Shown in pieces: positions 1 through 10,005 of a DNA stretch of 64,000 bases. The notes under the pieces are model-generated. The model was not told the DNA's origin and did no database searches. It saw nothing but the letters and a program-made list of their open reading frames with translations. Both the position numbers and the translations under genes were made by a program. Position 1 is the stretch's first letter. Every line of letters begins with the position of its first letter. Origin of the DNA: Capra hircus (Eukaryota; Chordata; Mammalia; Artiodactyla; Bovidae); assembly GCF_001704415.2 (NCBI RefSeq), contig NC_030821.1, positions 37,555,210 through 37,619,209 on the forward strand, read 5' to 3'.

Positions 1-344
1 CACATTCCATGAAGTGAAGCAATATAGACATTAGAACATGGTGTTGGTCTTAGCCAGATAAACTCGTGTACAATCTGTTCTGACTTGAACGTGCTGTATG
101 GCTTGGGATCATTTCCTAGATCCTGGGACTTCGTTTCCTTGCCTAAATAATGCAGAAAACAATTATTAACATACGTCATCTAGGGTGGTTCTGAGAATTA
201 TGGAATTCTTTACAGTACTTGGCTCAGCGTTCGGCTCAGGAAGTCATATAAATGTACACTATTACTAGAAGTGGAAAAAGGGGTTGAAAGAGGAAGTCCA
301 ATATAGAGACTTAAATAAGCAAGATGTAAATTCAAATAGAAAAG
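1..344. other. Downstream flank of FABP5, nothing recognised
   Basis: AT-rich single-copy-looking sequence beyond the 3' end of FABP5. No coding frame, exon-like structure or repeat family was recognised. Confidence 0.5.
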
Positions 345-660
345 GAAGTCTAGAGCAGCACTGTCCATCCAAAAATACGGATCAAAAAAAAAAAAAAAAA
401 ACTGCCAGCAAGTTTTTTTTCAGCACATGCAACATTTAAATGTTCCCCAGCCACATTAAAAAAAGCAAGAAACAGGTAAAATTAATTTTATTAATATACA
501 ATATTTAAGTAACCAACTATATCCAAAAATGTTGTTTCCATATATAATCAATATAAAAGTCAGAGGCATTTTCATTTTTTTGGTATCAAGTTCTTTAAAT
601 TTTATGTGTATTTTACTTACCCAGTGCTCAGCAACCACTTGGGGCTACAGCACAGGGCTA
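345..660. mobile_element. Old DNA-transposon-like repeat, family uncertain
   Basis: The block opens with a 'gcactgtcc' motif, has a run of about 19 A near 386-402, then a 'ccacattaaaaaaag' stretch and an AT-rich body ending near 'cagtgctcagcaaccacttggggctac'. These phrases recall the hAT/MER-type repeats with 'cactgtcca' ends. Family assignment is from memory and weak. Confidence 0.3.
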
Positions 661-844
661 CAGCATCAATAAATCCAACTCTTTCATTGACTACTAACGT
701 TCAGTAATTAAAAGATTCTTACAAGTTAACATTTCAAGGTATAGAGAGTGGTTTCATAAAAGTCTCAAGTATTACATTTAGGAAATTTAACTCAGGATCT
801 TCATATAAGCTGAGACATGCCAGAGTTGTAGGATGATTGATCAG

Positions 845-1040
845 TCGTGAGTGGGCTCAACGAGCTGTAGGTTCCCATTCCAACTCTACAACTTCCTGTG
901 TCCTTGAACAAGTTAGCTAGTCAAAAACCTGTGTTCTTACTTGCGAAAGAAATAATGGTGCTAACTTCCCCAAGGATTGCTATGAGGATCACGTACATAG
1001 TTTTAGCCCAGTGCCTACAGAAACTGTCCAAATGTGAACC
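845..1040 (+). mobile_element. MIR SINE remnant
   Basis: The order of phrases matches a diverged MIR: a core near 'cttcctgtgtccttgaacaagtta', then 'ttgctatgaggatcacgtacata' and 'gcccagtgcctaca'. It is ancient and shared with other mammals. Confidence 0.5.
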
Positions 1041-1649
1041 ATTGATATTTGCTATTTGGGTTAAGAAATAGGACAGAAGTCACTAGAATTCTAGTTATTC
1101 TTTATATATACACACACAAGTATTTCAGAGTTGAATTACTTTTTTAATTACTTTTGTTAATAAAACAAGAGAACATTGCATGCTCTCAAAGCTGAGCGTT
1201 TGTCACAGTGAGTGCAATGATTTGTCCCTGTGTTCAGATATAACTCAACCTCTGGAAGACAGTCTGGCCCCTGGTAGGTCCTCAGAAAGTTTATTAAACG
1301 GATTTCTGGCTACAGAATTCCTGAGCAGTAGTTATAAACACACTATTGAAAGTATGATTACTAGCCAATGATGGTGATTTAATCTTTATTCTTATATTTA
1401 AATTATAAAGTTTATGTAGCTATTTTTCAATGAGAACAGTCTCTGCCACAAATTTAAGATTCTTGAGTTGATACAAAGTTCAAAACAAGATTAATGATTA
1501 GTAGCTTATTGGCCACAGAAGTAGTTCTATATATAAATTACTAAATATAATCTCAATATGGTATCTTCAAGGCTATCCCATTTAGTCCATTTGTAAATGT
1601 TAAAACTCAACACTAAATTCCTATAAAGTTTAAAAAAGCATGCAACACT
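1041..1649. other. FABP5 3' flank without recognised features
   Basis: AT-rich sequence just beyond the predicted FABP5 cleavage site. It holds a short (TA)/(CA) run near 1104-1119. The only open frame (1180-1371, plus strand) is short and resembles nothing. Confidence 0.4.
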
Positions 1650-1847
1650 GGTGTAGCACAAACAGATTTATTTACTAACCAAAGAGATGACCCTAATTAA
1701 ACCAACATTTTGAAATAGTTTAATTGTTTGTGATAAAGATTATTGAACGCAATAATGAAAAAAAAACCAGCAGTATGGAGATTTGCTCATTGAACTGAGC
1801 TTGTTCATCCTCGCAGCTAATTTCCGTGCAAAATGATGATGGAATTT
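1650..1847 (-). other. FABP5: FABP5 3' untranslated region
   Basis: Read on the minus strand, this follows the stop codon at 1850-1848 and resembles the mammalian FABP5 3'UTR: 'AAGCTCAGTTCAATGAGCAA', a T-rich run, and a terminal part ending 'TTTGTGCTAC'. The end near 1650 is inferred from the poly(A) signal at 1672-1667 and the usual 10-25 nt spacing to cleavage. Confidence 0.75.
1667..1672 (-). promoter_or_regulatory. FABP5: FABP5 poly(A) signal AATAAA
   Basis: Canonical AATAAA on the minus strand (TTTATT on plus), about 175 nt after the FABP5 stop codon. A GT-containing stretch follows, as expected for mRNA 3'-end formation. Confidence 0.75.
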
Positions 1848-1901
1848 TTACTCTACTTTTTCATAGACCCGAGTACAGGTAACATTGTTCATGACGCATA
1901 C
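1848..1901 (-). CDS. FABP5: FABP5 coding exon 4
   Basis: 54 nt including the TAA stop, encoding residues 119-135. The acceptor is TCTCCTAG|GTATGC. It contains Cys120, Cys127 and the Arg129-x-Tyr131 motif that holds the fatty-acid carboxylate. Codon 119 is GTA (Val). Confidence 0.94.
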   Translation of the reverse strand, partial: VCVMNNVTCTRVYEKVE

Positions 1902-4900
1902 CTAGGAGACAGAATGTCATTAAAAAGAGGCAAGTTAGTCTTACATCACAGAGTAATGGTGGTAGTTGAATGCTAGGATCACAATCCTACAAAACATTGA
2001 AATCTACTTCACAGATGGAGAAAATGCACGTTAGGATTCCTGGATTTGAAAAGCTAGAGCCTGTTATTTTATTTATGATGTGCATATGCTTTACTGAAAA
2101 CTACTGATTTGCAATATCTAAACTATTCATTTAGTTTTAGCAAATACTATTCCTCATTTTAAAGAAACAGAAAAATGTATGCTCAAGATTATATAGTCAT
2201 TTTTTTACAAACTGAAGGTTTGTGGCAACCCTGCACTGAGTAAGTCTAGGGAGCCATTTTTTCCAACAGCATTTGCTCACTTCCTGTCTCCGTGTGACTC
2301 ACTTTACTGTGATGTTCCATTTATTGCCATGGTCTGGAATCGAACCTCCCGTATCTCTGAAGTGTGCCTGCACTGTAAACGGGGCAGCAGAACACGGACT
2401 AGACCCAGCTCCTGCTATATCATCTTCTCCAGCTCCACAAAGGGCTTTTTTTAGTTATTAAGTATTCTTGTATTTATCTTGTTATTTGGTACTTTTTTCC
2501 CTCCAACCTAGTTATCCTGTTCATGATCAGTGATCTAGAACACTTCTGTGAACTACGAATTCATATAAGACATATGATGTCAGACACTTACCACCACTAA
2601 TTTCCCATCTTCCAGTTTTCTTGTTATTGTGCTTTCCTTTCCATCCCATTCCTGATGTTGAACCAATGAACCATCCGTAAAGTTGCAGACAGTCTGCCAA
2701 AATAAAGTATCCTTTTTAATCTTCCAAAGCACAATGAAAAAGAGTTTCTGTGACTTATAACCTCCTTAATCAACATTTTTTTATCTTTTCCTTTCTGAGT
2801 CTACTTCACCACATTAACCCATAGTAATTTCATTCATAATATAGTGTGTGCTTTTTAATTTAGATGTCCCTTAAAACTATTTTTACAAAACAGATTAAGT
2901 TGTGAAATCAGTATTTTTCACTAATTTGTCAAAACTCAATTCATAAAACAACTTGAGACTTTTTCATTAAGTTCTGGCCTGGAAGCAGTAAGAATGTTAT
3001 TAATAGAGTTAATCATTCTGCAAGCTTCTGTGGTATTATAAATTATAATTAACCTGAGTCTTTCTGCCATCAGCTGTGGTCTCTTCAAACTTCTCTCCCA
3101 GTTTACAGGAAAACTGTGTTGTTTTCAAAGTGCTCTCAGTTTTTATGCTGAGGTTTTTGCCATCAGAAGTGATGATACAGTCTGGTTTGGCCATCGCACC
3201 CACTTTTCGCAGAGCCATCCCCACTCCTGTAGAAAGTTATACCATGTTAGATACCCGGAAGACCAAATTTCTTGTTTACATAATAAAAGCAGTAATTCAA
3301 CTGCAATCACCATGCTGTGCATATTTTCAATGATTCAGTCGTCAATGGGGAAGGCAATGGCACCCTACTCCAGTACTCTTGCCTGGAAAATACCATGGAT
3401 GGAGGACCCTGGTAGGCTGCAGTCCATGGAGTCACTGGGAGTCGGACACGACTGAGCAACTTCACTTTCACTTTTCACTTTCATGCATTGGAGAAGGAAA
3501 TGGCAACCCACTCTAGTATTCCTGCCTGGAGAATCCCAGGGACAGGGGAGCCTGGTGGGCTGCCGTCTATGCAGTCACACAGAGTCAGACACGACTGAAG
3601 CGACTTAGCAGCAGCAGCAGCAGTCATCAATAACAACTGTGAACATACACATATCCAGCGCTTACCAAGTGCTAGTACTTGACAAACACTATTCATGGAA
3701 GCCTGGCAAGGACCTTATGAGAGGTGGATAGTCTCCATTTGACAGATGAGTAAGTGAGGCATTGATGTAACTTACTCAAGCTCATCCAGCTAAGAAGGGA
3801 GGTGCTGAGAACCAACAACGCGGGCAGCCTGGCTCTAAATCTCAGCTTTAAGACACCATGCCATGTTGGCCCTCAGAAACTTAAGGAAGATATCCTGACT
3901 TCTCTAATTTCCTCAGTTCTGTCAACCACTGTATTATATGACTCCAGCACACAGTCTAGCACAGAAGTCCCTGATAAATATTTGATTAGTAGACTACATA
4001 AAATCAGTATCAATCCTGAGATATTCAAATTGCACTTTTAAGGGTTAACCACACAATCATGATGCTAACAAACAGGAAAAATCTTACTCTCAAAAATAGT
4101 ATTTCAGAACTCTGTAACTCAGATTACTCTATTAATACATTTATTTTATAATCTATGTATTTCCCCCTAATATTAACATTTAGTAGGAAACTTGGTTCTA
4201 GGCCAAATCTCAGTTTCATGGATGAGGCGACTACACCCTAAGCAGAGTAACTGACTTGATGATGAACGCCCAGCCCGGCTTGCCATGTCCCCACGGAGCC
4301 TTCTCTTTCAGCAGCTAGGCACTGGTGCTTTGTTTCATTAGTTGAGTCATTATTTTCTCACTTTGGACAAATAAAGGGCTCTGCTCTTTCCACACCTTGA
4401 TTGCTCTCTAATGAATTGTACCTTGACAACCTTGACTCCAGAACTCTGGAAACAAGCCATCTGATAAACATGTTTGGTTTCAATGGGCAGAGAAACCGCC
4501 TACTGTGGTCCTCACTCAGGTGAACACACACATATGTATTTCTCCTTTGTGAGTGCAGTTAGTTGCTTTTTGTCCAGTCACCTTGATCAAGGTATAGAGT
4601 GGAGGGGGAAAAAAAAAAATACTGCTTTGTTTTAGTCACGGGATCATAAACACACTCAAGATTCACCAGAGCCACACTTAACCAGCCATCAGCTAGAAGG
4701 TGTGTTTTTTAAGTACTTCAGGGTACTTCAGATCTTTGTAATGACTTCTTCACTTATTTAACATTTGGTAACAGAAAGTTACTATCTGCAGGAGGCTAGC
4801 TTCTAAAACAACCCTACAGCCCCAGCAGTTGTGTCAAGACAGGATCTTTGCTATGCTTCACTTCCTAGGGGCCTGTGACAAAGGTTCGTCTTTGCCAATC

Positions 4901-6655
4901 TACCCAATGTCACAATCAGCACTCTTTATAGTCACCGGCTTATGAAAAAGACAACAGAAAATCCAACACTATTTTGAGCGAGAGAACTTCAATCTCCCTA
5001 TAGAGATGCATCCTCCCTTGGAAGGCTTTTAAGTCAAGTGCCTCACTCTGTAGAACAGGCTCTAGGTTCATCTAGGTCACTAGAACTGACTTGAATTTGT
5101 TCTTTTTTCTGGCTGAGAAATAGTCCACTGTATGTATGTACCACATCCTCTTTATCCATTCATCTGTCAATGAACATCTAGATTGCCTCCATGTCCTGGC
5201 TATCCTAAAGAATGATAGAATGAACATTGGGGTACATGTGTCTTTTACAATTTTGGTTTTCTGAGGGCATATACCCAGTAGTGGAGTTGCTAGGTATTAA
5301 GGCATATATACGGAATCTAGAAAAATGATACTGATGAACCTATCTGTAGGGAAGGAATAGAACTGCAGATATAGAGAATGGGCTTATTGACACAGTGAGG
5401 GAGGAGAGAGCGGGAGGAATGCAGAAGATAGCATCAACATACACACAGTATCAGGTATAAGATGGATAACTGGCAAGAAGTTGTTGTGTAGCACTGGGAG
5501 CCCAGCCACGTGCTCTGTGATGACCAGGAGGTATGGGATGGGGAGAAGGGAGGGAGGCTTGGAAGGGAGCGGACACATGCATATTCATGCCTGGTTCCCC
5601 TTGCTGTATGGCAGAAATCAACATAACGCTGCAAAAATTAAAAAAAAAAAAATCAAGTGTCTTGAGCAAGGCCACGCCCATCTTGGATGCAGTTGGAAAG
5701 CAGCTGAAGGACCGGCAGTTTCTGACTGCGGTTTCCGGGTGAAGCCTCTCTGCCCTCCACCCTCTAGACGCAGAAGGCTGCAGGGCACTGCCACCTCGGG
5801 TACAGTCGACCTCACCGCGCTCCTCCCACACGCCAACCGGCCACCGCAGCGCCCAGTCGAGCGGTGCCAACAGGTCACTGTCACCAGCGCCACGCCTCTG
5901 AGCCCCGCTCCGGGGCGTGGAGAGGAGGATGCCCTGATGCTCCCCTGGGGGAGCCCGGCCAACCCAAAATGGGCCGACGCACGCGGCCAAGGCGGGCGGG
6001 GGCTCTGGGGGTGGGGGAGATGCAACCGAGAGCGGAATGTAAGCTGAAGCGGCAGCCCGCATTTCGGCTGGAAATCGAGTTCGGGTGTAGAAGAGGGAGG
6101 GGACCCTGCGCGCCACCTGGGAACAAAAGATGCGGCAAGGTGGGTCAGGGCAAGGAGGTGCGGCCACGACCGCGCGAGTGCGAGGGAGGACAATGGCAGA
6201 AGAGCGGACGAGTGGTGGGGGAAGAAAATTCGGGAAAGTTAAGAGGGCCGCCTGGAGGGGGCGAAAGAAAAGAAGCTTGCGGTGGGAGAGGGGTGAGCGC
6301 GCTAAAGGGCAGGAAAGCAGGGGTCGCGTGGGCCCGGGGAAAGCAGCAGAGAGAGGGACTGACTGATCAAGAGGCCGAGGGTCCGGGGAATCCGAAGCGG
6401 GCGGGAGGCGCTCTCCACTGCTCGCCTGCGATGAGGGTGGAAGGTGGAGGATAACGGGGTCGGGGGTAGGCGGCCGCGCACGCCCAGCCTTTCAGCCTAG
6501 CACGCCGAAGGGAGCCTACGGACAGACAGCTACACACACGTGCCACGTTGCAGCGCCGCATGGCGGAGAACCTCACCTACTTCCTTCATGTATTCGTCAA
6601 AGCCTTTGCTCTCCACTAAGCGCCATCTTCCTACCAGCTGCTGAATGGTGGCCAT
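1848..6655 (-). CDS. FABP5: FABP5, epidermal-type fatty acid-binding protein (4 coding exons)
   Basis: The CDS is the join of 6577-6655, 3054-3226, 2592-2693 and 1848-1901 on the minus strand. Exon sizes of 79, 173, 102 and 54 nt are the standard layout of the FABP family, and all introns are GT-AG. The product has 135 residues, the normal FABP5 length. It begins MATIQQLVGRWRLVESKGF and ends CTRVYEKVE. Family knowledge: a cytosolic and nuclear 10-strand beta-barrel that carries long-chain fatty acids and retinoic acid, and delivers ligand to PPAR-delta. Visible key residues are Arg109, Arg129 and Tyr131 (carboxylate binding), Cys120 and Cys127 (disulfide pair described for this paralog), and Lys24, Arg33 and Lys34 (the structural nuclear-localisation patch). 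The start is fixed by an ACCATGG Kozak context. Intron retention rules out a processed pseudogene. Residue 119 is Val, where I recall Glu in human. Confidence 0.96.
2200..2385 (-). mobile_element. Tigger (TcMar) DNA transposon end, in FABP5 intron 3
   Basis: The stretch from 'acaaactgaaggtttgtggc' through 'ccaacagcatttgctcactt' to 'ctgaagtgtgcctgcactgta' matches the terminal part of Tigger1-type elements, including a degenerate terminal inverted repeat. It is an inactive fragment inside FABP5 intron 3 (1902-2591). Confidence 0.6.
2592..2693 (-). CDS. FABP5: FABP5 coding exon 3
   Basis: 102 nt encoding Thr85 to Val118, with acceptor TTGGCAG|ACTGTC and donor GTGGTG|GTAAGTG. It includes Cys87, Trp100 and ligand-binding Arg109. 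It is too short to stand out as an open frame; it was found by matching the family sequence. Confidence 0.95.
3054..3226 (-). CDS. FABP5: FABP5 coding exon 2
   Basis: 173 nt encoding the rest of codon 27 through Gln84. The acceptor is CTTTCTACAG|GAGTGG and the donor CAG|GTTAAT. It carries the helix-turn-helix lid end with Arg33 and Lys34, plus Cys43 and Cys67. The open frame runs a few codons past the donor, which is read-through and not real coding. Confidence 0.96.
3347..3620 (+). mobile_element. Bov-A2 dimeric SINE in FABP5 intron 1
   Basis: Two Bov-A monomers, each starting 'gaaggcaatgg' or 'gaaggaaatgg' and holding 'gagtcggacacgactga'-type cores, are joined by the CACTTTCACTTTT linker. 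The element ends in (AGC)n. Near-identical flanks (cagtcgtcaat at 3336-3346, cagtcatcaat at 3621-3631) are its target-site duplication. It is antisense to FABP5, about 0.1 kb upstream of exon 2. Confidence 0.9.
3660..3850 (+). mobile_element. MIR SINE remnant in FABP5 intron 1
   Basis: Holds the MIR-like order 'tccatttgacagatgagtaagtgaggca', 'acttactcaagctcatccagcta', then 'gcctggctct'. It is a diverged ancient insertion. Confidence 0.6.
3851..5103. other. FABP5 intron 1 interior
   Basis: Mostly unique sequence. A possible MIR remnant lies near 4190-4270 ('gatgaggcgactacaccc'), and there is an A10 run at 4610-4619. No exon or conserved motif was recognised. Confidence 0.35.
5104..5652 (+). 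mobile_element. Ruminant L1 3' end with 5' inversion, in FABP5 intron 1
   Basis: From about 5104 to 5290 the plus strand reads L1 in antisense ('ctttatccattcatctgtc', 'gggcatatacccagtagtgga'). From about 5295 it reads the L1 3' region in the sense direction ('ggaatctagaaaaatgatac', 'gtgctctgtgatgacc') and ends in a poly(A) tail at 5638-5652. Inverted upstream segment then sense 3' segment is the hallmark of twin-primed L1 insertion. Confidence 0.75.
6577..6655 (-). CDS. FABP5: FABP5 coding exon 1
   Basis: Encodes residues 1-26 plus the first base of codon 27. ATG is at 6655-6653 in the context CCCACCATGG. The donor is GTAG|GTGAGG, a strong site. The residue order Gly9-Arg-Trp11 near the N-terminus is the family signature. 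Confidence 0.96.
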
Positions 6656-6830
6656 GGTGGGTCCGAGCGGACAGGCGTGACAGGTGAGCTGCGGAGTGCA
6701 GGGCGCCGGGAATCAAGCGTGCGGTTGGCGGGCCACTCGCGCGGCTTCATAAAGGCTGAGCGCGCGCGCGGGCGGTGCCCGACGGCCAATGAGAAGCGCG
6801 CCTCGCCCGCCCGCCCCGCCCCCCGCGCCC
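6656..6830 (-). promoter_or_regulatory. FABP5: FABP5 core promoter and 5'UTR
   Basis: On the minus strand a TATA-like CCTTTATGAAG lies at about 6755-6745, about 90 nt before the ATG. An inverted CCAAT box is at 6786-6790 and GC-box-like runs at 6811-6824. This layout puts transcription start near 6715-6725, giving a 5'UTR of 60-70 nt. The start site is inferred. Confidence 0.6.
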
Positions 6831-7120
6831 CTCGCCCGGATCTGGCTCCTGGGGTCCAAAAGAGTTAAACTGCTCCACCTGCCGCGGCCGCTGGGGCTCG
6901 GCGGGCTGCTCCTGCGAGCTGGGACTAGTCCTAGTCCGACGCGCCCCACGCCGCCACGGACGCCAGACCCTGCATTTCCCGCGCCTCTGCACGCCCAGGA
7001 AGCCAGAGGGGCTGCGGGCGGACGCGGCCCGGCTCTCCCAGGCCCGTTGATCCCATGCCAAGCTGCCGCCCCTCTTCCCGTTCGTGACACCCACAAAGAA
7101 TCGATTAGCCTTCGTTCGGT

Positions 7121-7649
7121 TCCCATGGCAGGAATTGATCAGTAGTTTAATTGATCGATAAACTTCTTCACCTATTTAACCACTGCTGGGGCGAGGGTGC
7201 TGGAGAAACACCCTCCTGAAATAACCTGTTCCCACTCTCACGCCACTCCCGGCCCAGCTGGGGCCTCGGACGGTATCTAACCTGAGTTGAGTTCGGCTAT
7301 CTTAGCAGAAGGTCCTGGGTGCGGGGAGATGTCCCAGGCAGTTCGGTTTCCAAACTCAGACTCTATAGAAAGTTATCAGTTTAAGTGACTGCCATTGCTA
7401 TTAAATGTTCTCATTCAAGTATGTTTTACTATTTATATTTTCAGCTGAACGGAGCCCTGAACAATTTCTCTTCAGGCTCCCAAGTCTTTAGACTCCAGTG
7501 ATTCTCCTCTTCTCCTTTAATCTTAATACTACCTTGTATTTATTTGTAAGTAGAACTTTCTACTTTTCAAAGTGTGTCTGTCACAGGATCTTTGTGCTCC
7601 TGGGTTGCTGTGGGAGTGACTTGGAGTGAGATGTGGAAATTGCCATACA
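7121..7649. other. FABP5 upstream flank
   Basis: AT-rich sequence directly beyond the CpG island. No gene and no recognised repeat. It may hold proximal promoter elements, but none can be named with confidence. Confidence 0.35.
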
Positions 7650-7865
7650 GACAGGGTAGCCACCTTGGTGGAGATAAGCTCCATTTGTTGAATACCTTCT
7701 TGCTACATGCTGTACTTCCTGGCCCCTTTATATCTGTTAATGGTGATGCCCACTGGGTTTTTACTCAAGGGTATTATCCCAATTTTCTGGGAGAGAAATG
7801 AGGCAGGGAAAGTTTGCAGAGTGGAAGAACCAGAATTCCTGTCCAGGTTCCTCTCATTCTAGACT
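7650..7865 (+). mobile_element. MIR-type SINE remnant
   Basis: Diverged MIR-like layout: 'tgttgaatacct', 'gctacatgctgtact', 'gggagagaaatgaggcagg', then 'aaccagaattcctgtccaggttcc'. Confidence 0.4.
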
Positions 7866-8610
7866 TTGTGAAATAGGACCAAACCTGGCTGCCTCAAGCT
7901 CACCCTCCTCTTCATGGGATTAAGAGTAGAGACTACATACAGTCTCCTGAATTATTCCAAGACACTAGTTCTTGGAATAAGAAAAATTTATTCTTCCTTC
8001 CCTAACAAACTGAAATCTGAGCTTGTCATTTCCCGGAATGCCTCAGGACATTTACTTACCTGCAGTGTATTTTTGCCCTAATCCTAGGGTTACCCCAGTT
8101 TCCCCAGTGGCACCATTTTAATACTGAGTGACTTAGGTCACATAGTTGTGCCACTAAGGGCTGGCATGTCCCCATGCCAACAGCCCCATACTTGAGGCTC
8201 AAGTGCCCCCAGAAAATGTTCCTGTTCTGAGGGCAGCTGAGCACGTCATTTGCCCAGCAGAGCAAGTGCTGGCTTCCAGATACTTGGTATGGCCCCTGCC
8301 TCCCAGAGAAGCAGCTCCTGAGTGCTTGGATTAGTTTTCTTACTGTGCTAGGTCAACATGTTTGTCCATTTTTGTATTGAATATGATAATAATAGCCAGG
8401 ACTCAGTACTGGAATACTAGTTTTTAAATGATCATAATCAAACACGTGATAGAAATATCAAAAGGAAAACAACACCTTGATACTAATACTAATGCCTTGA
8501 TACGACACCTAAAATACTTAGGTACAAGAAATCATTTTTATACCAGAAGCATTATCCAAAATTTAACTTTTAAACACACTCTTTGATGTGATGAGCATGT
8601 GGATGAAAAA
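7866..8610. other. Unique intergenic DNA
   Basis: No coding frame longer than about 70 codons and no recognised repeat. Confidence 0.35.
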
Positions 8611-8775
8611 ATGTGGCCTGCCAAGTCAGTAAACAAAGGATGTTGCAGGCCTCAGCCAAGCACTGCCCTAACTCTGCACCCTGAGGGGATTCAGGGTTGG
8701 AGAAAAACAGGATCCTGGCCCTAGATAGGTAAGGTGCACATCAAAGGAGTGATCTCAGTGAGCCCAGATTCTTGC

Positions 8776-8981
8776 AACTTTCCTGGTGGCTCAGTGCTAA
8801 GAATCTGCATGCCAATGAAGGAGTTGTGGGTGCAGTCCTTAGGGCAGGAAGATCCCCTGGAGTAGAAAATGGCAACCCACTCCAGTATTCTTGCATGGGA
8901 AATCCCATGGACAGAGGAGCCTGGCAGGCTACAGTCCATGGGGTAACAAAGAGTCAGACTGAGAGACTGCACAAGTATGAT
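8776..8981 (+). mobile_element. Bov-tA SINE inserted in the LTR
   Basis: A tRNA-derived head ('tcctggtggctcagtgctaag') is followed by a Bov-A body ('ggcaacccactccagtattc', 'cctggcaggctacagtccat'). An 11-bp target duplication, cagattcttgc, lies at 8765-8775 and 8982-8992, so this SINE entered the LTR after the LTR arrived. Confidence 0.9.
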
Positions 8982-9266
8982 CAGATTCTTGCCTCTTCCC
9001 ATATATAAGAAAGCAAAGCACTGAAATCTTTAAGTGGAGAGACCTGGTTTTCTTTAACACTAGTCTTTTGATGTTCTGACTATCTGGTTTTTTGGTGGTT
9101 GTTTTTTTGTTTTTTTTTTTTGTTTTTTTTTTTTTTGCAAAAACTCCTATATATCCTGGCTCTTCCCTTACCTCTTTGCAACAGTTCCTCAGAGCTATCT
9201 GAGAGGTCATCATCCAGGCTTAAGTCCTCAGGAATTCCCCCGATGAAACATACTTCTCACCTTTGC

Positions 9267-9327
9267 CTGTAGTCTACGGGATCTCAAAGAGTCGGACACG
9301 ACTGAGCCACTGAGCGCGCACACACGT
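9267..9327 (+). mobile_element. Short Bov-A fragment
   Basis: 'tctacgggatctcaaagagt' followed by 'cggacacgactgagccactg' is the 3' end of a Bov-A unit, sitting within the tail of the LTR. It is severely 5'-truncated. Confidence 0.6.
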
Positions 9328-9626
9328 TCAGCTTTTAGCTTGTGCATTTTTTTCGGTCAACAAATGGAAATAATACTTTTGTGGTTAAAACACATCGACA
9401 AAACAAAGATACAGGTCAAAATACCTGTTAGTGTCTCCCATAGGACAGAGCCAAAGGGTATAGTGATGGCTCTGCTACTCTGAGCAATGCACTTAATCCC
9501 TTGTTCTCTGATGCCTCTTAACTGTATTACAGACATGGAGAGAGACTGAAGTCAGGTTATTTCTAAGGTCCCTCAACCCCTAAATTCAGGTTCCCTTCCT
9601 TTCTTAAACTGGTAATGAATTGTGTG

Positions 9627-9833
9627 CCTTGTGCTCAGATGCTTCAGTCGTGTCTGACTTTGCAACCCCATGGACCATAGCCCTTCAGGCTCTTCTGTCT
9701 ATGGGATTTTCCCAGCAAGAATACTGGTCTGGGTTGCCATTTCCTCCTCCAGGGCATCTTCCCAACCCAGGGATCAAACCTGGATCTCCTGCATTGCAGA
9801 CGAACTCTTTACTGCTGAGTCACTGAGGAAGCC
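9627..9833 (-). mobile_element. Bov-tA SINE, antisense
   Basis: Reads 'cttcagtcgtgtctgacttt' through 'ccaacccagggatcaaacctg' to 'gctgagtcactgaggaagccc', the complement of a Bov-tA unit including its tRNA-like B-box region. Confidence 0.9.
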
Positions 9834-10005
9834 CAGTAATAGATTACAAACTCTAAAAAACATTAAGTATTTCCTTAACCTTCAAACTAAAGTCCTGTTC
9901 TAGGCTACTTAGCTTGAACCCAATATAAATGTAAAAACAAAAAAATGCTGTGATAACAAATCTGAGTAAAGTCTAGTATGACTTTATGGAATTGTGGACA
10001 AAGAC

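Larger units (their letters stand above)
5690..7120. promoter_or_regulatory. CpG island spanning FABP5 exon 1
   Basis: The block is GC-rich with many CpG dinucleotides (for example 'gagcgcgcgcgcgggcgg' near 6757 and 'acgcggcccgg' near 7021). It stands against AT-rich flanks on both sides. It covers about 0.9 kb of intron 1, exon 1 and about 0.45 kb upstream. Long overlapping open frames here are a by-product of few stop codons in GC-rich DNA. Confidence 0.85.
8611..9361 (+). mobile_element. Bovid endogenous retrovirus solo LTR, copy 1
   Basis: Shares an ordered set of phrases with the copies at 10006 and 38050: 'aacaaaggatgttgc', 'ggggattcagg', 'gatcctggccctagatag', 'gagcccagattcttgc', 'cctatatatcctggctc', 'tcctcagagct', and a terminal 'ttttagcttgtgcattttttt'. 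This fits a BTLTR1-like family. No gag, pol or env sequence adjoins it. A Bov-tA (8776-8981) and a short Bov-A piece (about 9267-9327) interrupt it. Confidence 0.7.

Noticed and set aside
3036..3224. A 62-codon minus-strand protein as a separate gene
   Set aside because: It is FABP5 exon 2 read past its donor site. The last codons (VNYNL) are intronic.
5451..6576. Several overlapping open frames of 69-238 codons on both strands around 5.45-6.58 kb
   Set aside because: They lie in the CpG island and FABP5 intron 1, overlap in several frames, and are rich in Pro/Arg/Gly/Ala. GC-rich DNA lacks stop codons, so these are expected by chance.
1848..6655. FABP5 as a processed pseudogene, common for this family
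   Set aside because: Three introns with GT-AG borders, an intact frame, a CpG-island promoter and a poly(A) signal show that it is the parental gene.
6677..7145. Open frames up to 137 codons upstream of FABP5 exon 1
   Set aside because: Same compositional effect in the CpG island. No domain, no splice context and no agreement between strands.
9362..10005. A remaining retroviral interior between two LTRs
   Set aside because: It contains a Bov-tA and unique DNA. I see no primer-binding site, gag/pol/env-like frame or polypurine tract.
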